From Candidatus Kuenenia stuttgartensis (GTDB taxonomy: Bacteria; Planctomycetota; Planctomycetia; Planctomycetales; Planctomycetaceae): 34,748 nucleotides of DNA. The stretch covers positions 1 to 34,748 of the forward strand of contig CAMAXD010000017.1 in the NCBI GenBank assembly GCA_945861975.1, in the 5' to 3' direction. Below are positions 15,843-22,744 of this stretch, piece by piece. Position numbers and translations under genes: made by a program. Each line of letters opens with the position of its first letter. Within the stretch, counting starts at the first letter, position 1. The notes under the pieces are model-generated. The model searched no databases, was not told where the DNA came from, and saw only the letters and a program-made list of their open reading frames with translations.

Positions 15843-17267
15843 TTAATCTTTTGGCCTGCGACCACCATTGGCCCCTTTGGGTTTGGTGGGCTTCATACCA
15901 CCTTTTCCACCCTTGCGAGAGACTGGTTCGGCGTTGGGGTCGTAATCGGGATTCGGCGTGGCGAATTGAGCATCCACATCCTGGAGGTAAGTCATCAGAC
16001 GCTTCTTCAGCATTTCCGCGTCACGAGGTTGTTCCGCAGCGAGGTCGTTTTGTTCTGAAATGTCTTTTGACAGATCGAACAGCACGTCACGATCTGATTC
16101 GTAGAAGTGGATCAGCTTAAGATCACCCAGTCGAATCGCCGAATGTGGTCCGTCGTCGCTTTGATAATGAGGGAAGTGAAAGACGAGTTCTTCCCGAGCA
16201 CGTTTGACCTCACCCTGGCAATTGTTGGCCAGCAGTGATGCAATACTGCCGCCTTCGATGGTCTTCGGAAGCTTGCCTGCGGGAACATTGGCCCATTCAC
16301 AAAACGTCGGATAGAGGTCATATCCAACGACGGGAACATCACACCACGAGTTTGCATTAACGCCCGGCCCGCGAACAATGAAGGGAACTCGAATGCCACC
16401 TTCCCACATCGTGCCTTTGCCGCCATTCAGTCCTGTTCGTTTTCCTCCGCCCGCGCCGTTGTCGGACATGTAGATCACGTAGGTGGTGTCCGCGAGTCCC
16501 AGCTTGTCGATGGATTCCATCACTCGACCAACGCCGGTATCCAGATCTTCCGTGATCGCGGCGACTGACGATTGCTTCGCATTATTGCCTGCCGAAACGT
16601 TCGCGTACTTCGCCGTGGTCGCTTCAAGAGCATTCTCGGCTGCGTGCAGAGCATTCCACGAAAGCTGAATAAAGAACGGCTTGCCTGTTTTCTGGCATTT
16701 GGCCATGAAGGCTTCGGTTCGTTCCGCCATCCCAAAGATATCGACGGGATTAGGATCTTTGAACTGGTAAGCGTTTTCGTTGCCGGTGTCGCCGTCGCTC
16801 TCGTCGTAACCGTGCTTCTCCGGGCCTCCACCAGCGATATGCCATTTGCCGTAATGAGCCGTCGCGTAACCAGCGTCACGCAGAATTTCGCCGATCGTCG
16901 TTTCATTCGTAGCGATATTCTTGATCAGCCTCGGTTCCGTCAGCTTGTGGCCCGCTTCGGCCGGAGCCGCCTTGGTCCAATGTAGAGATGCCGGACTCCG
17001 TCCGGTCTGCAGACTAATCCGAGTCGGTGAACAGACCGATGCTGGCGCGTAGCCAGCGGAGAATCTCATGCCCTGAGATGCCAACCGTTCAATGTTCGGA
17101 GTGTGAAAGATCGTGCCTTTCGCACCTGGATGATTGGGATGCATTGCCACCGAAAGCCCACTCCATCCCTGATCGTCGGACAGCATCAGAATGATGTTGG
17201 GTTGGTCTGCAGCGAAGGCGATCGCGGGGGCAAGCATGAGGATTATAAGCGTGAGTGTTTTCATCAT
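15843..17267 (-). CDS. Exported formylglycine-type sulfatase
   Basis: The protein has 474 aa with a signal peptide at ~1-20. The mature protein starts PNIILMLSDDQGWSGLSV, giving the paired Asp metal ligands (31, 32). The sulfatase signature is CSPTR (Cys79-Arg83) followed by SLQTGRSP. This is the CxPxR motif whose cysteine is converted to formylglycine by a maturase, which is not encoded in the window. HYGKWHIAG and YMSDNGAGGGKRTGLNGGKGTMWEGGIRVPF supply further active-site blocks. It would hydrolyse sulfate esters, probably on marine polysaccharides; the specific substrate cannot be read. The tail is basic and low-complexity (GGKGGMKPTKPKGANGGRR). A large inverted repeat lies 18 bp upstream of the start, between this gene and the sigma-like fusion. 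Confidence 0.95.
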   Translation of the reverse strand: MMKTLTLIILMLAPAIAFAADQPNIILMLSDDQGWSGLSVAMHPNHPGAKGTIFHTPNIERLASQGMRFSAGYAPASVCSPTRISLQTGRSPASLHWTKAAPAEAGHKLTEPRLIKNIATNETTIGEILRDAGYATAHYGKWHIAGGGPEKHGYDESDGDTGNENAYQFKDPNPVDIFGMAERTEAFMAKCQKTGKPFFIQLSWNALHAAENALEATTAKYANVSAGNNAKQSSVAAITEDLDTGVGRVMESIDKLGLADTTYVIYMSDNGAGGGKRTGLNGGKGTMWEGGIRVPFIVRGPGVNANSWCDVPVVGYDLYPTFCEWANVPAGKLPKTIEGGSIASLLANNCQGEVKRAREELVFHFPHYQSDDGPHSAIRLGDLKLIHFYESDRDVLFDLSKDISEQNDLAAEQPRDAEMLKKRLMTYLQDVDAQFATPNPDYDPNAEPVSRKGGKGGMKPTKPKGANGGRRPKD

Positions 17268-17284
17268 GATGTCTCAAGATTTTT

Positions 17285-17385
17285 GTAGGGTGGGACCAGC
17301 GGCTGCTAAGCCGCGCCGGCCCACCATCATCAACGTGCAAACATGGTGGGCCGGTGCTCGCGTTCGCTTGCTGGTCCCACCCTAC
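17285..17385. repeat. Compound 43-bp inverted repeat with nested hairpins
   Basis: The arms 17285-17327 and 17343-17385 are reverse complements over their outer 16 nt (GTAGGGTGGGACCAGC) and inner 12 nt (CCGGCCCACCAT). The middle 15 nt differ. The left middle part forms its own hairpin, GCGGCT-GCTA-AGCCGC, so the element can fold as a branched cruciform. The GTGGGCCGG/CTGGTCCCACC composition matches a repeat I recall as very abundant between planctomycete genes. It fills almost the whole gap between the sigma-like fusion (stop 17395) and the sulfatase start (17267). Confidence 0.85.
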
Positions 17386-17394
17386 GATTTAAGA

Positions 17395-18222
17395 TCATTC
17401 CACCTCAACGCGGCGATTTGCGTCATGATGCGACTCATGATCGAAGAACCGTTCATCCAGTAAATCCTCCGACAACAGTGTTAGTCGGAGAGTCAACGAT
17501 TCAGGACCATAGGGCATTTCGATGAATCGCATTTGGCGTATGAGTCCACTTTCGACTTCGTAACTGATCTCGACTCGCCTTGGCCCGCGTTCTTTGGGAT
17601 GGCGAACAGCAACCAACAAACGCGTCGCCGGTTCGGAACTCTCACCGTTTTCAACCGGAAGCAGTTGAACGTCATAGGCCCGACGAAGACGTTCCAGGCC
17701 ATCGTGAATGTTGACCAGCGGCATATCATGCTCGTGGCCGGGAAGATCACGATTAAATCGGTTCAGATCTTCGCTGTATCGCACTGGACCATCTGGTCGA
17801 ACTGCCCAGCTCACTTTGCCGTTGCTACCAGTCACAAACGGGCCAGCATTGGTGATGCGACTGAGTACAAATTGCTGGCCATCGCGAACATACAACGTCG
17901 CTCCGTCCATCGGAGCTTTGGGAGGCCGGCCATCTTCCGGCGATGGCCTACGACGACCCCGGTGAGGCAACACGGTTTCTTCCACAGTGATCTGATACGT
18001 TCGGTCCATCGTTTGAGCATTCAATTCTATAAGCCGTTGTAATTCACCGGCAGCAGCAAGCGTTGGACTGTCACCGAAGCTTTTAAAGAACAGGACGACC
18101 GCAACATCCTGCAGGACATCGTCTCGGTCACGAAAGTCGCGGACGACCGAAGTAATGAATGCGGAAACAGCCGGCTGAGCCAGCGTCCACATTCGAGTTG
18201 CCTGTCGAGTTTGGTCGTCCAC
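17395..18222 (-). CDS. Fusion of an ECF sigma-factor N-terminal fragment to a second, export-type domain
   Basis: Residues 1-43 (DDQTRQATRMWTLAQPAVSA, VVRDFRDRDDVLQDVAV) match the start of region 2 of the ECF sigma factors common in planctomycetes. The similarity then ends abruptly, before the DNA-melting part of region 2, and region 4 is absent. From residue ~55 (TLAAAGELQRLIE) the protein changes to a beta-rich domain (YQITVEETVLP, GATLYVRDGQQFVLSR, VEISYEVESGLIRQMRF) that looks like a lipoprotein-sorting/LolA-like or planctomycete secretory domain. The fragment carries no signal peptide. A GTG start at 18222 has AGGGGA upstream. The simplest reading is an internal deletion that joined a sigma gene to the gene that once followed it. 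It could alternatively be a deliberate short domain fusion. The sequence is one uninterrupted frame of 275 codons, so it may still be expressed. It heads the sulfatase run. Confidence 0.7.
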   Translation of the reverse strand: MDDQTRQATRMWTLAQPAVSAFITSVVRDFRDRDDVLQDVAVVLFFKSFGDSPTLAAAGELQRLIELNAQTMDRTYQITVEETVLPHRGRRRPSPEDGRPPKAPMDGATLYVRDGQQFVLSRITNAGPFVTGSNGKVSWAVRPDGPVRYSEDLNRFNRDLPGHEHDMPLVNIHDGLERLRRAYDVQLLPVENGESSEPATRLLVAVRHPKERGPRRVEISYEVESGLIRQMRFIEMPYGPESLTLRLTLLSEDLLDERFFDHESHHDANRRVEVE

Positions 18223-18374
18223 AAATTTCCCCTGTTGATTGGTTCAACGTTTACTTATCCATGGGAAGTGGATTATGACCAGAATTTCTGAAAAACTGCT
18301 TTGAGCGGGCATGCCTCCCTGATCGAAACCCGGCAGGGCTCAGTAAAGATCGGGAATTCTCGAGCGGTACCAAC

Positions 18375-18405
18375 AAAAAAAAACCCGACTCACTGGGAGC
18401 CGGGC
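18375..18405 (-). terminator. Intrinsic terminator after ammonium transporter 1
   Basis: Read on the minus strand, AGCCCGGCTCCCAGTGAGTC continues into GGG and a run of nine T. The stem is CCCGGCTC/GAGTCGGG with one mismatch. It lies 35-65 bp downstream of the transporter stop codon. Confidence 0.85.
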
Positions 18406-18439
18406 TTCAGAAGAATCAGGGCTGGATTCAGCCGATCGT

Positions 18440-19999
18440 CTAGTTCATACGATAGGCTGTTTCACCGTGTTCCGTCACGTCGAGGCCTTCTTCTTCAGCT
18501 TGATCTGTGACCGTGAATCCGATTGTTTTGTGGATAATCAGACCGAGCACTGCCGTCAGCACGAAGCCATAGACGGCCGCCGCACCGATTCCGGTCAACT
18601 GCAGCATGACTTGATCCATCCCGCCGACGACAGGTCGAATAGTGAAGTAACCTACAAGAACAGCTCCCAGAGCTCCACCGACTCCGTGAACGCCAACGAC
18701 GTCCAGTGAGTCGTCATACTTCAGAACCTGCTTAAGCTGCACTCCGAGAAAGCAAACAACGCCACCAATCAAACCAATGACCAGAGCACTACCCGGACTG
18801 ACGTGGCCCGCACATGGAGTGATCACAACCAGACCAGCCACCATTCCGGACGCAACACCGATGGCCGTTGGCTTACCAGCATGAAGCCACTCCGCGATCA
18901 TCCACGACCCGGTGGCTGCTCCACCTGCAATCGCTGTTGTCGCAAAAGCCATCACCGCCACTGCACCAGACACTGGAAGAAAATCTTTACCGACGGCGAT
19001 AGCAGATCCGGCGTTAAAGCCGAACCAGCCAACCATCAGGAATCCTGCTCCCATAAGAGTCCAGCCGATGCTGTGAGGCAGGAATGGTCCCTTTGGAAAC
19101 CCATGGCGTTTTGGAAGAATCAGGATCAGGGCGAGAGCGGAAGCTCCGGCAAGTACATGCACCACAGTGCCGCCCGCAAAGTCCAGTACGCCCTTCTGGA
19201 ACAACCAACCGTTGACATTCCACACCCAGTGAGCAACGGGGTCGTAGACAAGAGTGGCCCATAGAACAACAAAGATACACCAGGCACTAAACTTCACTCG
19301 CTCAGCAATCGCACCGACAATCAGAGCGGGAGTAATAATCGCAAACATCATCTGGAACATGGCAAAAAGCAGTTCAGGAACACCAGTCGGCGACGCACCA
19401 GTCGTGTCACCACTGGTAACGATCTTGCCAAAATAATTTGGGCTGGCAGGATCAACGTCGGAGAAACCTTTCAGAAACACAAGGCTTGAATCCCAGCCCA
19501 AATAGCTGAGCGCTGGCTTGTCGGAACCGTCTTCATTCTTTCCACCATCCACGGTGATCGCTGATGGAACAGCAAAAGTCAGACTATAGCCACAAGCCAC
19601 CCACTGAATCGTGATGATCGGAACGCAAACCATCACACACATGAACATGTTCAGCACGTTTTTGGCACGCACCATACCGCCGTAAAACAATGCCAGTCCC
19701 GGCATCATGAAACACACCAGAGCCGCACTGACCAGAAGCCAGGTCGTAGAACCGGTATCAATAGTTCCTGCAAGGTGAGGAACAGGAGCGGCCTCTGCAG
19801 CGGGAGTTGCCTCCTCAGTTGAAGGTGCTGGTGCTGTGACTTCCGCCGACGGAGCAACTTCTGCTGACACCGCTGCAGCTTCAGCACTCTCGGGTGCTGC
19901 CTCCTGAGCGTCCGCATTCAGATTCGTTATCAAACCAACCATCGTGGCCAAAACCATTATCCAAATGGCTTTCAGATACGGCCTGCACAAACTACTCAT
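18440..19999 (-). CDS. amt: Ammonium transporter (Amt family), copy 1
   Basis: This is an inner-membrane ammonium channel with a signal peptide (MSSLCRPYLKAIWIMVLATMVG...), then an unusual Ala/Pro/Glu-rich periplasmic stretch of ~60 residues, then the normal Amt core. Core motifs are LALFYGGMVRAKNVLNM, the first pore histidine in DFAGGTVVHVLAGASALAL, GWFGFNAGSA, and the second pore histidine in DVVGVHGVGGALGA. I prefer the ATG at 19999 over the ORF-track TTG at 20020, giving 519 aa; both lie within the same frame. The C-terminus is short (DQAEEEGLDVTEHGETAYRMN). No glnB/glnK gene is adjacent, although amtB and glnK usually pair. It lies downstream of copy 2 on the same strand, but a strong terminator in the ~160-bp gap suggests largely separate transcription. 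Confidence 0.95.
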   Translation of the reverse strand: MSSLCRPYLKAIWIMVLATMVGLITNLNADAQEAAPESAEAAAVSAEVAPSAEVTAPAPSTEEATPAAEAAPVPHLAGTIDTGSTTWLLVSAALVCFMMPGLALFYGGMVRAKNVLNMFMCVMVCVPIITIQWVACGYSLTFAVPSAITVDGGKNEDGSDKPALSYLGWDSSLVFLKGFSDVDPASPNYFGKIVTSGDTTGASPTGVPELLFAMFQMMFAIITPALIVGAIAERVKFSAWCIFVVLWATLVYDPVAHWVWNVNGWLFQKGVLDFAGGTVVHVLAGASALALILILPKRHGFPKGPFLPHSIGWTLMGAGFLMVGWFGFNAGSAIAVGKDFLPVSGAVAVMAFATTAIAGGAATGSWMIAEWLHAGKPTAIGVASGMVAGLVVITPCAGHVSPGSALVIGLIGGVVCFLGVQLKQVLKYDDSLDVVGVHGVGGALGAVLVGYFTIRPVVGGMDQVMLQLTGIGAAAVYGFVLTAVLGLIIHKTIGFTVTDQAEEEGLDVTEHGETAYRMN

Positions 20000-20103
20000 T
20001 GCCTGTTTTCTCTTTCTCAATTGCGTGGATTAAAAACAATCTGGACTTCATGCCGGCAGTGTAATTGGGAACCGGTAAGGCCCGTTACGACAACAACTCT
20101 AAA

Positions 20104-20143
20104 CAAAAAGAGAACTCCCTCTGACAAATCAGCGGGAGTTCTC
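20104..20143 (-). terminator. Intrinsic terminator after ammonium transporter 2
   Basis: On the minus strand, GAGAACTCCC, a 14-nt loop, GGGAGTTCTC and then TTTTTG. The 10-bp stem is perfect and starts 18 bp downstream of the stop codon at 20161. Confidence 0.9.
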
Positions 20144-20160
20144 CGATCGCATACGAAAAA

Positions 20161-21918
20161 CTAGCTGTTCTTGATTGTGAAGTCTGGATAGGCATGTGCA
20201 CCCATTTCCGGACCGTCCAAACCGATAAGTTCATCCTGCCTGCTCACTCTCAGCGGAGCAATCAGGTTACTAATCTTGAACCAGACAAAGGCCATTGAGA
20301 AACCAAAGACCCAAACCACACCGACGCACAGCAGCTGAGCCCAGAGCTGTGAAACGTCACCGTACAGTGCTCCGCGAACACCGTCAGTCAACACACCATC
20401 GGAATCGCCTGTCGCGTCAAACGCCGTTCGCACAACACCATTCCAACCCATGCCATACTTGCCGTTTGCAAAAATCCCGAGTGAAATTACTCCCCACGTT
20501 CCATTCACTCCGTGTACAGAAATCGCGCCACACGGATCGTCGATTCCTCTTTTCTCCCAGAAGAAGACGCTGATCACCACCAGCACTCCGGCGATTCCAC
20601 CGATTACGACAGCAGCCCAGGTGTCGACGAACGCACAAGGAGCAGTAATCGCGACCAGGCCAGCCAACATACCGTTACACATCATTGTCGGGTCGGGCTT
20701 CATCCCTATGACCATCATGTACAGCATTGTCGTGATACATCCGGCAACTCCGGCAAGCATCGTGTTAACAACAACGGCACTAATGCGCAGGTCCGTGCCT
20801 GACAGTGTTGACCCAGGATTGAACCCAAACCATCCGAAGCAGAGAATGAAGGTACCAGCCACCACCATCGGAATATGGTGAGCTGTCATCGGCACTGGTT
20901 TCCCATCCACGAATTTTCCAATTCGAGGACCAATAATCCACGCACCGGCCAAGGCAATTGCCCCACCCATTGCATGCACGACACCGGAGCCGGCAAAGTC
21001 CACTACTCCGTGTCCAAGTCCCCAGTTCTTTCCAGCTTGAGCCAGCCAGCCACCACCCCAAACCCAGTTTGCAAACAAGCAATAAGGAAGCGCGACCCAC
21101 AGACCATATAAGCAAAAATTCTTCCAGCTCCAGCGTTCCGCCATGGCCCCGGTTGGAATCGTGGCCGTGGTGTCCATGAACACCATCATGAAGAAGAACA
21201 GCGCAAGAACACTAACGTCATCCATTCCCTGAAGGAAAAAGCCCTTTGTGCCCATCAGTCCATAAGTGAAGATGCCTGGAGCAGCAGGATCCCCGCCAAT
21301 ACCGATTCCTTCATTCAAAATTGAAGTGCCTGGGCCGAGTGCTGAATACCAGCCTGGCGCCACTGGACCGTTGAACCAGTTACCCCAACCAATCGCGAAT
21401 CCGTATGCCCAAAAGGCGATACAGCCAAGCGGATAAATCATGAGGTTCATTGCCGCTGTGTGGGCACCATTCTTCGCCCTGCACAGACCAACTTCAACCA
21501 GCATGAAACCTGCCTGCATGAACATTACGAGAAATCCGGCGACCAACACCCAGACCATGTTGATAGAGAACATGTTATGCACGGATCGGTCATACAACTT
21601 TTCCGGAGTCATCTCCTTAGGATCACCATCACCGACAGGACCGGCGGATGGTGTGATCCAATAACCAGCAGCACCACCGCCAGCATCTGGCCAAACCGGC
21701 GCTGCCGGATCAGGATTAGTGCCGGTAAAATAAGCTGGAAGAGTTGGAGCAGGTGCAGCTTCAGGTTCAGCAGCCGGAGCCTCGGCTGCAGGGGTCGCCT
21801 CAGCAGCCACAGGAGGATCCTGAGCTTGCAAACCAGAACCCACACCTACCAAAATGGCAGTCCCTGCTGCAAATGCGAAAATACGCCGCCGCAACCGAGA
21901 CCAATGTATGGCCATCAT
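20161..21918 (-). CDS. amt: Ammonium transporter (Amt family), copy 2, with long N-terminal extension
   Basis: The protein has 585 aa: a signal peptide (RRRIFAFAAGTAILVGVGSG), about 95 residues rich in Ala/Pro/Glu (VAAEATPAAEAPAAEPEAAPAP), then the Amt core. The core shows FMQAGFMLVEVGLCRAKNGAH, a pore histidine in DFAGSGVVHAMGGAIALAGAW, CFGWFGFNPGSTLSGT, and the second histidine in AISVHGVNGTWGVISLG. It differs clearly from copy 1 and looks closer to the plant-AMT1-like branch (GPRIGKF), so it is not a recent duplicate. Two adjacent ATGs (21918, 21915) follow AAGGGGATAAGG. A sigma-54-type promoter match lies ~240 bp upstream, fitting nitrogen-limitation control, although no NtrC or PII gene is in view. 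Confidence 0.95.
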   Translation of the reverse strand: MMAIHWSRLRRRIFAFAAGTAILVGVGSGLQAQDPPVAAEATPAAEAPAAEPEAAPAPTLPAYFTGTNPDPAAPVWPDAGGGAAGYWITPSAGPVGDGDPKEMTPEKLYDRSVHNMFSINMVWVLVAGFLVMFMQAGFMLVEVGLCRAKNGAHTAAMNLMIYPLGCIAFWAYGFAIGWGNWFNGPVAPGWYSALGPGTSILNEGIGIGGDPAAPGIFTYGLMGTKGFFLQGMDDVSVLALFFFMMVFMDTTATIPTGAMAERWSWKNFCLYGLWVALPYCLFANWVWGGGWLAQAGKNWGLGHGVVDFAGSGVVHAMGGAIALAGAWIIGPRIGKFVDGKPVPMTAHHIPMVVAGTFILCFGWFGFNPGSTLSGTDLRISAVVVNTMLAGVAGCITTMLYMMVIGMKPDPTMMCNGMLAGLVAITAPCAFVDTWAAVVIGGIAGVLVVISVFFWEKRGIDDPCGAISVHGVNGTWGVISLGIFANGKYGMGWNGVVRTAFDATGDSDGVLTDGVRGALYGDVSQLWAQLLCVGVVWVFGFSMAFVWFKISNLIAPLRVSRQDELIGLDGPEMGAHAYPDFTIKNS

Positions 21919-22155
21919 CGCCTTATCCCCTTAGTTTGTATTTGTGCCGTGTGTTTTCGTGCTTCGTTCCTTGGATAAGGAACTTCATTCGCTGCGATGG
22001 GTGGCCAAAGAATTGGCATTGCAGCCTCATCGGTGACGAAGACTGATCGTGGCGATGTTCCAAATCCCGGCCGAAATCAGAACAACCCCCAGAGGCACTC
22101 CTGCCAGCCTTCTTCAGCAACCATCCATGCCAACGAAATGAACTGCTAATGAGAA

Positions 22156-22173
22156 ATGCAAACAACGTGCCCG
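22156..22173 (-). promoter_or_regulatory. Sigma-54 (-24/-12) promoter candidate for ammonium transporter copy 2
   Basis: On the minus strand, CGGGCACGTTGTTTGCAT matches the consensus YTGGCACG-N4-TTGCW at all but one position (T to G), with the required GG and GC spaced correctly. It points at the amt copy 2 start ~240 bp away. Confidence 0.65.
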
Positions 22174-22352
22174 AGCGTTCAATAATGTGCTTTCGTTCTA
22201 ACCTAAAATCAATTACAGCAATGACTTGTGTGTTTTGAATCAGTGTGAGAATTGAACAAAAAACAGTGCCCAAACGGCTTTATGCTTTCATTTCACGCAT
22301 ACGTGTCCAGTTCGAAGGCACAGGTAATGAACAGCGACAATCCGGACTTGGA

Positions 22353-22404
22353 GACGTCCCCCTATTCCGCCAGTTTTTGTCGATGACATCCCACTATTCT
22401 GCCC
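22353..22404. repeat. Imperfect direct repeat (20-bp units, 32-bp period)
   Basis: GACGTCCCCCTATTCCGCC (from 22353) and GACATCCCACTATTCTGCC (from 22385) agree at 17 of the first 20 positions. The sequence resembles degenerate interspersed repeats with an AATAGGGGGACGTC core that I recall from other bacteria, but no transposase is present. Confidence 0.5.
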
Positions 22405-22744
22405 CGGATATGAATCCGCTGCCTATCTGCGTGGCATTATGCCTGCAGTCCATTTTCAGGCTCTGCACCGTGCATTTTGCGGTTTAGGGAGGTAACAGCC
22501 CAGATTGTTCAGGCTTTCAATCTTCAGATCTCACCGCGGATGAACTTTGCAGAACGGGGCGGTCGATTTAGCGGAGAGACCGCAGGAAATGGGGGATTTG
22601 GTGGCTTCAGCCCCTGAAAATACGATTTCCGTTCTGGATTCAAATAGCCGTCAAAGCCACCATGGATGAAGGCGGTCTGCCTCCGTTAGCAGGACAATTC
22701 GTTGCCTGCAGCCCTAGGTGAGTTGGAAAGATTGGAATCCTTAG

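Larger units (their letters stand above)
21919..22744. other. 826-bp gene-free region upstream of both flanking genes
   Basis: It separates amt copy 2 (minus) from the receiver-like protein gene (plus). The ORFs called here have no recognisable features. It contains the sigma-54-type site at 22156-22173 and the imperfect direct repeat at 22353-22404. The remaining ~340 bp before 22745 show no feature I can name. A small RNA could be present but cannot be recognised by eye. Confidence 0.6.

Noticed and set aside
18027-18224. Alternative 65-aa minus ORF beginning near the sigma fusion start
   Set aside because: It is a frame shadow; the sigma-like motif is in the 275-aa frame, so no frameshift explanation is needed at the start.
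22252-22273. Second sigma-54-like site (TGGGCACTGTTTTTTG on the minus strand)
   Set aside because: It has the GG part, but TG instead of GC at the -12 position.
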